The notes under the pieces were generated by a model. The model saw only the letters and a program-made list of their open reading frames with translations, did no database searches and had not been told where the DNA came from. DNA of 64,000 nucleotides from Paraspadella gotoi. Lineage: Eukaryota > Chaetognatha. The position numbers were made by a program, and so were the translations under genes. Below, piece by piece: positions 35,738 to 48,262 of this stretch. The DNA lies in NCBI GenBank assembly GCA_051294375.1, contig CM119264.1, positions 16,279,245-16,343,244 on the forward strand, given 5' to 3'. Numbering within the stretch: position 1 is the first letter of the stretch; each line of letters begins with the position of its first letter.

Positions 35738-37422
35738 CCTCCCTTCGTCTTTGTTTTCTTCACGTGGTTAAGATGAGTCCTAATGGTGGTCATTAATACT
35801 GTTTCCTTCTGTTATGTGTCAGACATGAGGTTTAATCCTCTCCATAGTTTTTTTTCTAGCTTCAGGTATCCATCGTATATACAGACATTAGTGCAAACAT
35901 CACACCTTGATTTAAAATGCTTCTAAAATCATGTACTTGGTAATGATCATTATGTATGGCATTGGAATGTTATATTCTCAATTAGAACCATGCCATCTCA
36001 TTCCTTTCGCGGCATTTACGGGGCCAAATGGCATTTGCCACAAACACCATCCCAACTCATTCCTCTTGAGGCCGTTTCCAAGCCAAATGGCGTCGCAAGT
36101 GGAGACCAAATTTCGTGGAAAAAGTTTGTGACGCGAAGTCGAAGGAGATCAAAGGGTCGAGAGAGTCGTCGTCGTCGTCGTCGTCGTTGTCGTCGTCGTC
36201 GTCGTGGATGTCATGCTACTCTTGAAAGTTGTCAATGTCGTCTTATTCGTTCCGACATTGGTCACTGTTCTTTCGTTAACAAGAAAACCGTAAAACGGTC
36301 GTCAGCTTCGTTAAAATTGACTCATTTTTTTTTATCGTCATCGTCGTCGTTTTCGTTCGTCTTCGTTGTCGGCCGCTAGAGGCAACATCTCGCTAAGTTG
36401 CTTCCCTTGTGGAATTCTGAGGGAATCAATGATTTCGTCGCCTTCATCTTTGTTTTCGTCTTCGCCGTCGTCGTCAATACACAACTGTTCAAGTTTACGG
36501 CTCTGCTGTCAACTAGCATCGCTGTGTTTTTGTTTCTTTTTATCGGCCCTTTCTTTTTTCCAAGAAAACGTTCTCCTCCTCCTCCTCCTCCTCCTCCTCC
36601 TCCTCCTCGGTGTTTATCGGCTTCCCCCCCCCTCGTCGTCGTCGGGTGACTCGCTCTGTTTTTCCTAAAAAGTTTTATTTCAGTATTTTATCGTAAACGA
36701 GACGAATTCTGGTTTTTCCTTTTTTTTTGGACGAAGAGAGAAGTTTTTACGTTCTCGTGATCCGATTCTCGTTAAACGCGGGACTTTTTACGCCGATGGA
36801 GCGAAGAGAAAAAGGAAAGCAGGGTTCAGCCCAAAACCGGCACGAGGCTAAAGATTTCGACACGGGAAACCGAATTGTCCGATTCGTTCTTTCCTTCCTC
36901 ACTTTTCTATATCCTTGTAAACTCGGAAATCCTCAAATTCGCCGCTGCGATTCAACTTTAATATATATAGAGAATACATCGTCTTTTTNNNNNNNNNNGA
37001 AACGAATGTTTTCTCTAATATATAATATAATAATCTTAATTTCTCTGGCGCCACTAATACTTCTCAACGTCTCTGATAACGACCTCGTCATCGTCGTCGT
37101 TTATCGTTCATAATTGAGCTGGTCACTATCACAGCTCACCGATGGCATTCCCTCACTTTCATGCCACTCTGACCTTCGCCATCTTCCCCTTCGTTGCCAT
37201 CTTCCAGTCTCAGGTTTTCCCACAAAATTTTTCTCGATCGAATCGAATCGAAGATAAAATCGACGAAGAAAACCCGCGACGCCTCCGCCGCTGTGGGGGG
37301 GGGGCGGGGGGGAGAGGGGGAAGGGGAAAGGGGAGACAGAAAAATAAATGGGAGAAGAGCAAGAGAAAATGAGTGATAGGCAGAATTAAGGTCATCTATA
37401 GTAATGACACTTTAGTAGTTAT

Positions 37423-37495
<73 letters not shown>

Positions 37496-38679
37496 CCGTC
37501 TCCACAATTTCTCTAATAGATCCTCCGATTGTCCAATCTCCAGCCTCAGAAATTTCCTCTTCGGGTGAATGCAGAGATGGGCTTGCGGGGGAGGAGGAAA
37601 ATTTGGAGGCGACGGCGTCGACGACGTTGAAGAAGGAGTCGGTCCAATCGCTCGTCGACTTCTCTTCTAAATCCTTCGTTCGTCCCTGCGAGTTACGAAA
37701 CCGAGGATCCTTTGATGCTTTCAGTCAAACTATACTTTTATGGAAACGCTTAAACATCAATCCGTTCATATTTCCTCTCATCATTCTGTTCTAATCGCCA
37801 CCATCACACCCTCCCACCCCCTCACCCATTTTAATCCGATCGACCCCAAGGACGCCGCCAAAACCGTCGCGGCGACGACGGCTAATCGTAAAATCATTAT
37901 CTCTCTTTTATTTATTATCGAAGAAGAAAAAAAAAGTAAAAGAAATTCGTTGGGTCCTGAATCTGGTTTAAACTCGATCGAGAAGCCTAAGGCCCGCTAG
38001 TTCAGCCCCGATTTACCCCGCAAGGTTCAAGCGACATTTTTTTTTACGAGAGAATGTTCTTTTGTTTTTCGGTGGTTATTCGTCTGTATGGACAATTAAT
38101 TTCGTAAATGGTTCTGAATAATTGTCTCTCTTTACCTCTTTCTCTCGCTCTCGTTATTTTTTTCTCTTAAGTGGAATCGTCACGAGCCAACGCGAATCGT
38201 TACGAGCCGCGACTTCTTAGCCTCTTTTATACGCGATAGAATTCCTCCCCGGCTTGCTGAGTCTTTATACTTGTTAGTTGTTAAATCCTTTTGCCCGCCT
38301 TTCCGAGCGAATAAACGCCCACTGCCCTTCTGCTCCACGCCAACTACCCCTTTTGCCCACACCTACTGCCCTTCTGGCCCAAGACTCAGCCAAAGATATG
38401 CGCTTACTTTCTTTCACATATCCCTAACGAATTTGTTCGTCTTTGGATGTCAAGCAACCTTCACTACAATAAGGACAAACTTTTTCAAAACTTTTCCCCT
38501 CTTCTTATTTCCGTACATTCACTTCTGATCCAATGTCTTTCCAATTCTAATTTTTTTCTAATCAAAATTCAGCAACCTTTTGGAAAAAGAACAGAAGGTG
38601 AGACATTAGAAATAGTTAGTCTTTTCTTGAGAGTTAAGACGTAAGCCTGCAAAATTCCTTTCTCTTCTCTATCGCCTCT
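34209..38679. other. Intergenic region left of the palindrome
   Basis: Contains a GC-rich patch (34570-34670), TTACC repeats (35087-35112), (GAAA)n/(GA)n (35169-35277), (CT)n (35678-35732 and 37424-37491), (TCG)n runs (36168-36204), (CTC)n (36574-36608) and a 10-N gap (36989-36998). An open stretch at about 37553-37700 after a possible acceptor (GAATGCAG) might be an exon, but there is no partner exon. No confident gene. Confidence 0.45.
35160..35330. repeat. (GAAA)n-(GA)n block with a linker repeated at 46.44 kb
   Basis: A GAAA and GA tract is followed by TACCGGTGGAGCAATAGCTG and a CT-rich run. The same order with a similar linker (TTACCGGGAGCAATAGCAG) occurs at about 46310-46493 in the palindrome spacer. 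This suggests a small dispersed element bounded by purine and pyrimidine tracts. Confidence 0.6.
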
Positions 38680-39468
38680 CTCCCTTTGTCCCTCACCCTT
38701 TCTCTCTTTTCTCACCGCCTGACATCGGCGCGATTTCAGACCCGCCTTCCGCGCCCGGACTGGAGATTGGTTCGCGTGGTAAGTCGCCCTCCTAATGACG
38801 ATTCGGCTCGGCCGTTGCCGCGGCGGCGGAGGTGAGGGAGTCGGTGTGATAAGGGAGCGATTGGGTTCTTTGCCTTCGGTCATTCCCTCCCACCTTTCTC
38901 CGGCTCAGTGAGGGGGCCGACGTGGCCGTGTTGCTGGCGTTTCCGCCCCTCGCTTTGCCTCCGACCCTTTTCTTAGTTTCGGCGTTCGAGCCAAGAGGTA
39001 AGTTCGGTCTTATGTCGGTCGTAAAGATCCAGTTAATAGCCGGAGTCGAACCAGAGACCTCACGGCCGCTACGAAACCTCCCCCGGATTTTAGTCCATCT
39101 ATCGGGGCGTCGGTGGCGGCGAATGCAGCGCAGGGGGAGGGGCGGCTGCAAGAAAGAATGGGAGGCGTTGTTGATGGTTGGAGTAGTTAACGAGAAGGCG
39201 ATATCGAGAGTGTAAGGAACGAGAGATGTAGACCCATGGGGAGATGGGACCCGCGGGGCCATGGACTCGTGGGGCGGATTCGGATCCCGATGAGATTCCA
39301 ATTTCGCCGGAGGTGATGATCGGCCGGAAACGCGGCTCCGATTCGGGGAGAGGGAACCAACTGACCGTCAAACTCAGAGGCGGGGGCGTCTTTCGTGGGA
39401 AAGGAGAAATCGCGAAAGGAAGGAAAGGAGGAAGAACGGTCGAGACTTGAGACGAAGCTTAACTGAAT

Positions 39469-39828
39469 TTGCGGGGAAGCACAGGAGAGGATAAAGTCGA
39501 TGTGTGGATCAGAGAAAAAAAGAGTTTCAAAATAGATAATTGGGGAAAAAATTCATTAATGACTAAGCGTTACGGAGATTGGATGAGAAGCAAATTAAAA
39601 AGGGATAAGAATCACTACTTCGCCGAGAAGTTCACACTATACAAGGAACGAAACGATTTCCTACCACCTATCGGAAACTCTATAATGAACTGTGATTGGA
39701 TTATCGATGACATCAAATTGAAGGTGATCGCGGAAAGTTTATTCCCTAATAAGATGCGGAAGGCTTTTTTTTATCTTCTGCCGCCGTCGCCGCAAGGCCG
39801 TCGATCTTTCCACCTCGGTGCCACTTGA
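39469..39828 (+). CDS. Open frame of ~119 codons, hypothetical
   Basis: A frame rich in Lys, Asp, Trp and Asn (DVWIREKKSFKIDNWGKN, MTKRYGDWMRSKL, CDWIIDDIKLKVI) looks more protein-like than its neighbours. There is no ATG at the edge, no recognised domain and no clear splice sites. It lies about 1.2 kb upstream of the kinase exon on the same strand and could be an upstream exon or a chance frame. The right-arm copy is frameshifted. Confidence 0.25.
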   Translation: MRGSTGEDKVDVWIREKKSFKIDNWGKNSLMTKRYGDWMRSKLKRDKNHYFAEKFTLYKERNDFLPPIGNSIMNCDWIIDDIKLKVIAESLFPNKMRKAFFYLLPPSPQGRRSFHLGAT

Positions 39829-40184
39829 GCGGTTCTCGGCCGCTCTCATCTCCTCTCAAGGCCGCGACCCTTCCAGCTCCCAGCCGCTCTCATTGACGCC
39901 CAAGGCCGCCACCCCCGTCCACCGCTAGCGCCAATGGGTCCAGTGAAATGGACAGTGAGGAGGAGCCAGCACAGGGTCGGCGATTAGAGAGGAAAATAAA
40001 AAAAAGTATCGCAACGTAGAGATTGGAAAAATGACAATCAAAGAGGACCGAGTCTGAGAAGCAGGCTCATCATTTATATTGAGATGATAGCTATTTAGAG
40101 AGGGAAATTGAAGAAGATTTTAACATTTTAAAAAGTTCATTTTCGGGTTTACATTTACTTCAGAAACCTAAAAAAATTTTGTTA

Positions 40185-40350
40185 GTATGTAATGGGTGCA
40201 ACCAATATAAAGTTTATTTATCAATCATTCATAAATAAATAAAATAAATTGTTGAGGCCTTCTAACATCTTAAAACATCTTTTGTTTTGGTAGTTTAAGC
40301 GATTTCTTGAACGGAAACTAAGACGAAGTTCCCCAGTCATCAGGATTGAC
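40185..40350 (+). repeat. Possible diverged relative of the 215-bp repeat
   Basis: TATGTAATGGGTGCAACCAA at the start resembles the 5' end of the dispersed family. A later GTTTTGGTAGTTTAAG echoes its GGTGGTTTAAG. The rest does not align well by eye. The inverse copy lies near 52390 in the right arm. Confidence 0.35.
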
Positions 40351-40696
40351 AAGTTTTTTTTCAGTCAAACTTGTTTTTGGACGAGGAACAAAATTTTCTA
40401 ACAGTATCAGTCGTAAGTTTTTTACACAGTTCTCGTCAAAGGCGAAAATTTAACTTAGTTTTTATAATAATATTTAAATTAAACAAAAATTGGACGTCTT
40501 CATTATCTATTTTTGGCAACTTAAAAAATTGAGTAGTTTTGTAATTTCTGCAACCAAAATGACTTTCTTCGCCAGGTAATTATTCATATTCAGTCATTCA
40601 ACACAGCAGAAATTAATTCGAAAATTTAAAAAGCTCATCTTTTTAACCGTGACCATTTGTTAAAGTAACTTCGAATCTTCCAATCGATTTGGACAG

Positions 40697-42408
40697 GGCC
40701 CGGAGGAAGGAGTACACGCACATCCACGACGCCAAGGGAGAGCCCGTCGTCCTGGGCGAGGGTCAGTTCGGCGTCGTCTACAAAGTGAAGAGAGGCGACA
40801 AAATCTGTGCGCTGAAGGAACTGAAGACAAACGATCGCCACGCGAAGCAGGAGATCGAATTGCTCAAGGTGCCGTCGTTATCAAAACTAATTCGTAAACT
40901 TAAAATTTATGCACATTAGCAAATCTAGGTAGCAGTCAAAACTTTTATGAAATATTAACAAAAAATTAAAGATAATATGAATTTGTGGGTAAAGTTATAC
41001 ATAGATGTTATAGAGATATTAGACGTAGTCTGGACTTGACATGCGTTGGCCTCAAGGATAAAACTCCAAATATAAAAGGTCTCGCGTCTCTACTCAGTCG
41101 GTCAAGCACGACAACATCATCGAATACCACGCCTCCTACGAAAAGACGGGCCGCCTGCTCATCCTCATGGAATACGCGAACGTGGGGACGTTGACGCTCT
41201 GTGTGAATTACTTCAAGGATTCCGAAGAGTGGCGTCGTGGCCCCGGGGCCGAGTTCAACGTCTGGCGTTTCTTGGCCCAAATGGCCGACGCGTTCGTGTA
41301 CCTGCACTCCAAGCGCATCATGCACCGCGACCTCAAGCCGGACAACATTCTCGGCGTCAGATCCCAGGGAGTGCTGGCATGGAAGGTGGCCGACTTTGGA
41401 GTGGCCAAGCTCATCGATTCCGCGACCATGCAAAGCTACTACGAGCACACTATCGCCGGCACGTTGAGCTACATGGCGCCGGAAATTTTAAAGGGCGACA
41501 AGTACGACTACGCCACGGACGTTTGGTCCCTCGGCGCCATCCTTTCTTTCTACGGACACATGGGCAAGCACTGGCGAACCTTTCCCATCCAGGAATCGAC
41601 GGAGGACAAGCAGCCCGTGCCTTCGTTTTATTCCAGAGATCTTCGAGGGCTCATCGGACAAATGTTGTTGTCGAATCCTAACAACAGACCGACGATGAAG
41701 AAGATTGATGAAGAATGTCAAAAGGTTAGACCGTTAAGTTGGTATGATAATGAAAATCATAGAATGATGATTGATGTTTCTTTGTTCCTGTTGCATATCA
41801 GTTTATTTAAAAAATTTATACGGAGGCAAATAACTGTTTGAAGCAGATCTTTTGTGGCCATCGCCATCGGCACATTAAGTACAAAATTAGTCTGACAGAA
41901 GGTGCAACTTACGGTTTCGATATAAAATTATGTTCTGGGAATGACTGAATGTGATGAAGTTTTGTTGTAGCCTCCGCCCTCTTTCATTAAACCTAATCAA
42001 AAAAATCATAATTATGACCATACTGACAAACAACGTGATTCCTCTTTTGTCAAAAAGGACAACCGCCAATCAGAGAGAGAGACGACGACGGCGACGGCCA
42101 CGGCGACGGCGACGGCGACGGTGACTCGAAGTCGCAGCCACGACGACGAGGACGACGTCGAGGAACTTAGCGGGTTACATCCGGGGATCTTCTGCGACGG
42201 ATGTTCGGGTGCGGTTGACGGAAACCGATTCGTGTGTCGGACATGCGAGGACTACGATCTCTGCTGGAATTGCTTCAAGCGGAACCGTCACCGTCACCAC
42301 GACATGATCGTCCTTCGCCCGCCAGACTCAAAAAAGACTGAGATAGCGCGAAAGATGGCGCTGCTAATGTTGTTGAAGGAGATATCGAGCGAAATAGACG
42401 ACGACTGA
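40697..42408 (+). CDS. Ser/Thr protein kinase with C-terminal ZZ zinc finger, 5' end missing
   Basis: Three exons join in phase: 40697-40868, 41098-41724 and 42058-42408 (TGA), about 382 residues. The kinase domain is complete: Gly-loop LGEGQFGVVYKV, catalytic Lys in CALKEL, alpha-C Glu in KQEIELLK, HRDLKPDN catalytic loop, DFG in VADFGVAKL, SYMAPEIL and DVWSLGAIL, so it should be active. The motifs suggest a Ser/Thr kinase, loosely NEK-like; the group is not certain. After a Thr/Ala-repeat linker coded by a (ACGGCG)n run comes a ZZ-type zinc finger, FCDGCSGAV-CRTCEDYDLCWNCF followed by HRHHD, then a helical tail. ZZ fingers bind protein ligands such as N-termini. The first exon is internal; the start codon is upstream. 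A broken inverse copy is at 50180-51872. Confidence 0.85.
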
Positions 42409-42689
42409 GGCACTGGATGGGCGTGGCCGATAAAAAAAAATTGGAGGGGGATGAGCGAATGATTGCTATGCTAATGCTATCTTTTATTTTTCGCTTGATT
42501 TATCATTGTATTTATCTCTGTATGTATGACGTCAAATTTTGGGGATATTAATTCCGCTTGCCACGCTGACTTTTTGTTGGTAATTCTGCGCAATTATTTT
42601 TTTTTATTCATTAATTTTAGTTTGATACAAACGAGATACCACCAGCTGATTTTTTACAAATGTACAGGATACATTTAAATATATAATTA

Positions 42690-42718
42690 ACTTTATATAT
42701 ATATATATATCTCTCACA

Positions 42719-42751
<33 letters not shown>

Positions 42752-42780
42752 CATATATAATATATATATATATCTCTCTT
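42690..42780. repeat. (AT)n/(CT)n compound microsatellite
   Basis: Alternating AT and CT tracts lie about 280 bp after the kinase stop. The inverse copy at about 49806-49890 in the right arm differs slightly in repeat number. Confidence 0.9.
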
Positions 42781-44077
42781 TTTCGCTGTATTTCTATGAA
42801 TTTCTCCTTTCTCTTTTAATCTTGATTCATGATGATTTCAGCAGAACAAAGGTAAAGTAAAAAGCGTATGAAAGAGAAAACAGATTCTAAGACTTTTCAG
42901 CAACACCGGAACACAAAAATGGCAGGGAATACTTCCATTCTTCCTCCCTATTTTTCTCTTCTTTTCTTCCTCTTTTCCATCATTTGTTTACTGACAGGTC
43001 TGCTTCGGAGAACAGAGTTTATCATCAGTATTGATCAAGAAAACCGATTCAACCGAAAATTAGATAGGGTGTGAACGTGATAGAGAGAAAGAGAAAGCGA
43101 GAGAGAAAGAGAAAGAGGGAGAGGGAGAGAGAGTGAGGGAGAACGTAGACAGGGAGCGATAGGCGAAACCCGATTAGGTAGAATTTCGTTGAGAAAGGTA
43201 CACATAAACCTATAAAGTGATTTTCTCGCAAGTCGTACTAAGAAAACATAAGTAAGATTAATAGTATAATTTTTCCGGAATGATTTTGACCTCAGGGGCG
43301 ATAAAAGATAGCACAGAATATACTTTTTCGTATGTAAGGGCAGAGAATTACGCGCTGAGCAGGTGAGTCTATCTGGACGATCCAAGGGGAGGGGGGGGGA
43401 AAGACCGAGGGAAAATAAGTGAAGGAAAATGGAGGCTTGACAGGAGAAGAGAAAGAAAAACTGCGGTATATCAGAAACGGAATTGGAAACCGAAAGGATG
43501 AAGAGATAAAAAAAGGAGAAAAAAAAAGGAAGGAAAGAAAGGGAGAGAGTATTTGATAATTTGAGTAAAAGAAAGGAAGAAAACGATGACTGGGGCGGGG
43601 AACTTGGGAGGAACTAAAAAGGAGCAAAGAAGGAGAGGAATACAAAGAGGAGTAGAGAGATAAGAGGAAAGTGGGTAGGAAACGAAGAATATACAAAATC
43701 GAGGAAGAGTCTAAAAATGAAAAGGAAAGAGGAAAGAGGAAAGAAGAAAGAAAAAAGGATAAAAAAATTAGATTGAGAGAAGTTGATAAGGAGCGAGTTA
43801 AGGCCATGATGCGGGCCGAGACCTCTCAGGCGGAAATGGGTAACTGAATAGGAGCAAAAGCTTTACATCTGGCTCCTTCAGCAGAGGGCGGCGACATATA
43901 AAGGTGGAGCCGTGTGTCACTTTGACCGTTGGCTAAAAAACACTCCCCCCTGGAGCAGAAGGGAAAGAAATGGGGCCAGTCTTCTTGGCAGGGCTGCAGA
44001 ATTGGATGAAAAGCGGCAAAGCCAACGCGGTCAAGAAATTTGCCGGTCCTTCAAAATGTGGAGAGGAGAGCAGAGTA

Positions 44078-44113
<36 letters not shown>

Positions 44114-44325
44114 TGAATGAAAAAATGAATCATATTGAGCGGATGTGACAGTATTTGATGAAGAGAAACTGGAAAGAAAAATCGAAAAAAAGTTCGTCGC
44201 GCGCTTTGCCGATCGGGGAGTTCGGAGTCTTTCGTCGACCGACAGAGTTTATCTTTCTACCCAATCTCCCTCGCATTCCCTTCTTGGGTTAGATCCATTT
44301 TTCGAGGCCAGGGCCTGCTGAACCA

Positions 44326-44356
44326 GGACTCGCACCCGATGTTTCCCAGCTGAGCC
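44326..44356 (-). other. tRNA-promoter-like boxes, left arm
   Basis: On the minus strand, A-box-like GGCTCAGCTGGG (44345-44356) is followed after only 7 nt by GGGTGCGAGTCC (44326-44337), a B box with one mismatch. The right-arm copy has the perfect B box GGTTCGAGTCC. The spacing is far too short for a normal tRNA gene. Confidence 0.3.
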
Positions 44357-46113
44357 AACGAGCGACCGCGTACTTGAACAAAGGAAAAAAAAAAATCAGA
44401 AGTCTCAAGTCGGAATCCGAAAAAAGAGAAAACGAGTCGGTGAACTGAAGGAGAAGGGATGACCTTCGCTTTGTCCGCGGAGAATCGGAAGAACCATGGG
44501 CATTGGGCAATTACCTCTGCTCCTTTCACGCCAAGTTTGTTACGTTGTTATTTTTATTTTACTCTCGATAAATTCCTAGTAATTTTCTTTCCTATCCAAA
44601 CTGAAAACAATTTATTGCTTGCATCGTCGTCCTAGATTTTTTTATATTTTATTAGAGAGTTTGTAGATTTATAAACACTCTATCGTTTACTATAGATAAG
44701 ACACACACAATTAATCTGTTTCCCCCCCCCAAGGTGTTGGGTTTGGCCCGTTAATTGCGCGATTGGCGTTGGTGGCGTCGGTGGCGTTTCCGCCAACCAT
44801 GTCTATCTTATGCTTATTTTAGGGAGACAAATCCCATGACAGAAGAGTCAATTTTTATGGAGGTCGCTGCGGCAAACGAAGTCCTGGGAAATATTTTAGA
44901 CGCAATGCGTGGAAGGAGTGATTTAGTGAGACAGATGGTGAGATAGATGGAAGAAGTCAGAGATGGTGAAGAGAGACGGTGAGGAAGATGATGTGGAAGA
45001 GATGAAAGACCGGAACCATTTTTTAGATAAGAGAAAAAAAAGTAAAGGAGAAAAAAAAAGTTCGGCAATTGAGGTAGGAAAAAAAGGGGGAAAAAAAAAG
45101 GAAAAGGAAGGAGAAAAAGAGGAGGGGAGGAGGAGGAGAGGGCAAGGAGGAAGGAGAGGGGGAAGGGGGGGAATTGTCGGTTTCGTGGAATTCATTGAAA
45201 AATGGAGGAGAGAGAAGGAAAGAAGGGGGCGTGGCAGGAAGAGAAGAGTCAAAATGAGAATTTGGTTGATGACCGATAGAAAATGATGATGGAAAGATGG
45301 GAAAAAATGAAAAGATGGAAGAGGAATAGATGTTTGCGATAGGAACACATTCTAGATTAAATACCGACTCACTTTTAGTTTAAATATTGTAATTTTTTGG
45401 GTGTGTGTAAGTTGTAATTTTTTGGTTAGACCCGCGAAGGAGTTCGTTGTCAGCCATTAGTCCGATAACGTCCTGCTCTTTCGCCACCCGCCCAACCCGC
45501 TTTCTCTGAGTCCGTTAGTGGCGCTAGTGGCGCATCGATCCTCACCTTCAATCAATTTGTCTCCCGTCGCCAGCGGGTTGAGCCAACGCTGACCCGACTT
45601 CCTTAAGTTTTTTTCTTTTAATTCTTTACCCTTTCGCGAGCCTCTCTCCCTATTACAAAGAGAATTCTTTCAGTTAAATCAGTAAAATAAAGAGAAGTTA
45701 ACTCTACTCAATTCTGCGAATCAGAGTCGTGAGAGATTCTTTACTATTTCCGGCCGCCTTGGTTTCTCGGCAACAGTCCAGGCCATTCGCGTTAATCTAC
45801 AGCTTTATTCCATTTTCTGTGCAATAAGACTTTAAACGCCATCTATAGTCATTTTCTATCATTAACCACCAGTTTCATTGTTTATGGCTTGGATTTCGTC
45901 TTTATCAGTCGGAATTATTTCAACGGAAGTCGGGTGGGCGTCGCCGGAATTGGCCCCAGCCTCTGAGTGCGGGATCCAATGGCAGTTGGAGAAGTTGCAG
46001 CGGGCAAGAAAGCAGACGCGATATCCCGAAGCTGCTTTGGAGGGGCGGTGGCGGAGGTTGGGATGTCGTCGGCTTGAGTCATCCAGTTTCTTCATATGGG
46101 AAAGAAAGAGAGA

Positions 46114-46154
46114 GAGAGAGAGAGAGAGANNNNNNNNNNNNNNNNNNNNNNNNN

Positions 46155-46230
<76 letters not shown>

Positions 46231-46352
46231 AACAATCCAGAACAAAGAGCCAGGAAATGAAAATATGAGAAGAGCGAGAGAAATATCGGTTTGATCGGAG
46301 AAGAGAGGTGAAAAGAGAGAAAGAGACGACGAGAAAAAGAAAGAAAAGAAAG

Positions 46353-46383
<31 letters not shown>

Positions 46384-46458
46384 AAAAGAAAGAGAAGAAG
46401 AAAGAAAGAAAGAAAAGAAAGAAACGAAAAGACTTGGATTACCGGGAGCAATAGCAGA

Positions 46459-46486
<28 letters not shown>
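46114..46486. other. Palindrome spacer with 25-N gap
   Basis: (GA)n runs on both sides of an N gap at 46130-46154, then about 100 bp of unique sequence, (GAAA)n-rich DNA, the AGCAATAGCAG linker and the start of a (CT)n tract. The gap at the axis means the two arms were not joined by continuous sequence in this record. Confidence 0.9.
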
Positions 46487-46498
<12 letters not shown>

Positions 46499-48230
46499 TA
46501 TGAAGAAACTGAGAGATCAAGCCGAACGACATCCCAACCTCCGCCACCGCCCCTCCAAAGCAGCTTCGGGATATCGCGTCTGCTTTCTTGCCCCTGCAAC
46601 TTCTCCAACTGCACATTGGTCCCGCACTCAGAGGCTGGGGGCCAATTCCGGCGACGCCCACCCGACTTCCGTTGAATAATTCCGACTGATAAAGACGAAA
46701 TCCAAGCCATAAACATGAAACTGGTGTTAAGATAGAAAATGACTATAGATGCGTTAAAGCTTATTTGCACAAAAATGAATAAGCTGTAGATAACGCGAAT
46801 GGCCTGGGACTGTTTGCCGAGAACCAAGGCGTGGCCGAAATAGTAAGAAACTCTTCGAGACTCTGATTCGCAGAATTGAGTAGAGTTAACTTCTCTTTAT
46901 TTTACTGATTTAACTGAAGAATTCTCTTTGTAAAGGGAGAGAGGCTCGCGAAAGGGTAAAGAATTAAAAGAAAAAAAACTTAAGGAATCGGGTCAGCGTG
47001 GCTCAACCGCTGGCGACGGAAGACAAATTGATTGAAGGTGAGGATCGATGCGCCACTAGCGCCACTAACGGACTCAGAGAAAGCGGGTTGGGCGGGTGGC
47101 GAAAGAGCAGGACGTTATCGGACTATGGCTGACAACGAACTCCTTCGCGGGTCTAACCAAAAATTACAACTTACACACCCAAAAAATTACAATATTTAAA
47201 CTAAAGTGAGTCGGTATTTAATCTAGAAATGTTTCCTATCGCAAACATCTACTTCCTCTTCCATCTTTTCATTTTTTCCCATCTTTCCATCATCATTTTC
47301 TATCGTCATCAACCAAATTCTCATTTTGACTCTTCTTCTTCTGCCCCCCCCCCCTTCTTTCCTTCTCTTCCTCCATTTTTCAATGAATTCCACGAAACCG
47401 ACAATTCCCCCCCTTCCCCCTCTCCTTCCTCCTTGCCCTCTCCTCCTCCTCCCCTCCTCTTTTTCTCCTTCTTCCTTTTTTTTTCCCCCTTTTTTCCTCC
47501 TCATTGCCGACTTTTTTTTTCTCCTTTACTTTTTTTTTCTCTAATCTAAAAAATGGTTCCGGTCTTTCATCTCTTCCACATCATCTTCCTCACCGTCTCT
47601 CTTCACCATCTCTGACTTCTTCCATCTATCTCACCATCTGTCTACTAAATACTCCTTCCACGCATTGGCGTCTAAAATATTTCCCAGACTTCGTTTGCCG
47701 CAGCGACCTCCATAAAAATTGACTCTTCTGTCATGGATTTGTCTCCCTAAAATAGCATAAGATGACATGGTTGGCGGAAACGCGCCACGACGCCAACCAA
47801 CGCCAATCGCGCAATTAACGCCAACCAAACACTTGGGGGGGGGGAAACAGATTAATTGTGTGTCTTATCTATAGTAAACGATAGAGTTTTTATAAATCTA
47901 CAAACTCTCTAATAAAAATATAAAAAAATCTAGGACGAGATGCAGCAATAAATTGTTTTCAATTTGAGAATATAGAGAATAGAATTCGAATTACTAGGAT
48001 AACTTGATCATCTAGAAATTTATCAAAGTAATAAAAATAACAACGTAACAAAACTGGCGTGAAAGGAGCAGAGGTAATTGCCCAATGCCCATGGTTCTTC
48101 TCGATTCTCCGCGGACAAAGCGAAGGTCAATCCCTTCTCCTTCAGTTCACCGACTCGTTTCTCTTTTTTCGGATCCGACTTGAGACTTCTGATTTTTTTT
48201 TTTCCTTTGTTCAAGTACGCGTCGCTCGTT

Positions 48231-48262
48231 GGGCTCAGCTGGGAAACATCGGGTTCGAGTCC
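48231..48262 (+). other. tRNA-promoter-like boxes, right arm
   Basis: GGGCTCAGCTGGG (48231-48243) and a perfect B box GGTTCGAGTCC (48252-48262) stand 8 nt apart. This may be a relic of a tRNA-derived SINE that lost the anticodon region. It is the inverse copy of 44326-44356. Confidence 0.3.

Larger units (their letters stand above)
38680..46113 (+). repeat. Left arm of a 7.4-kb giant palindrome
   Basis: Nearly the whole segment recurs inverted at 46487-53915. Anchors include GCGATTTCAGACCCGCC (38738) with its inverse near 53860, the kinase exons, the ZZ exon, the AT/CT microsatellite near 42690-42780, and CATATGGGAAAG at the inner end. Arm lengths agree to within a few bases. This arm holds the intact kinase-ZZ gene. 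Elsewhere in the arm I see low-complexity DNA and a few tRNA-like relics, but no further certain gene. Confidence 0.95.

Noticed and set aside
39041-39052. tRNA gene on the minus strand (GGTTCGACTCCG, also at 53539-53549)
   Set aside because: Only a B box with an imperfect T stem; no matching 5' acceptor strand or A box at the right distance.
44755-44946. Exon with a peptide containing EVAAANEVLGNILDAM
   Set aside because: A possible acceptor (TTATTTTAG) precedes it, but there is no partner exon, no recognised domain and no clear donor, so I did not annotate it.
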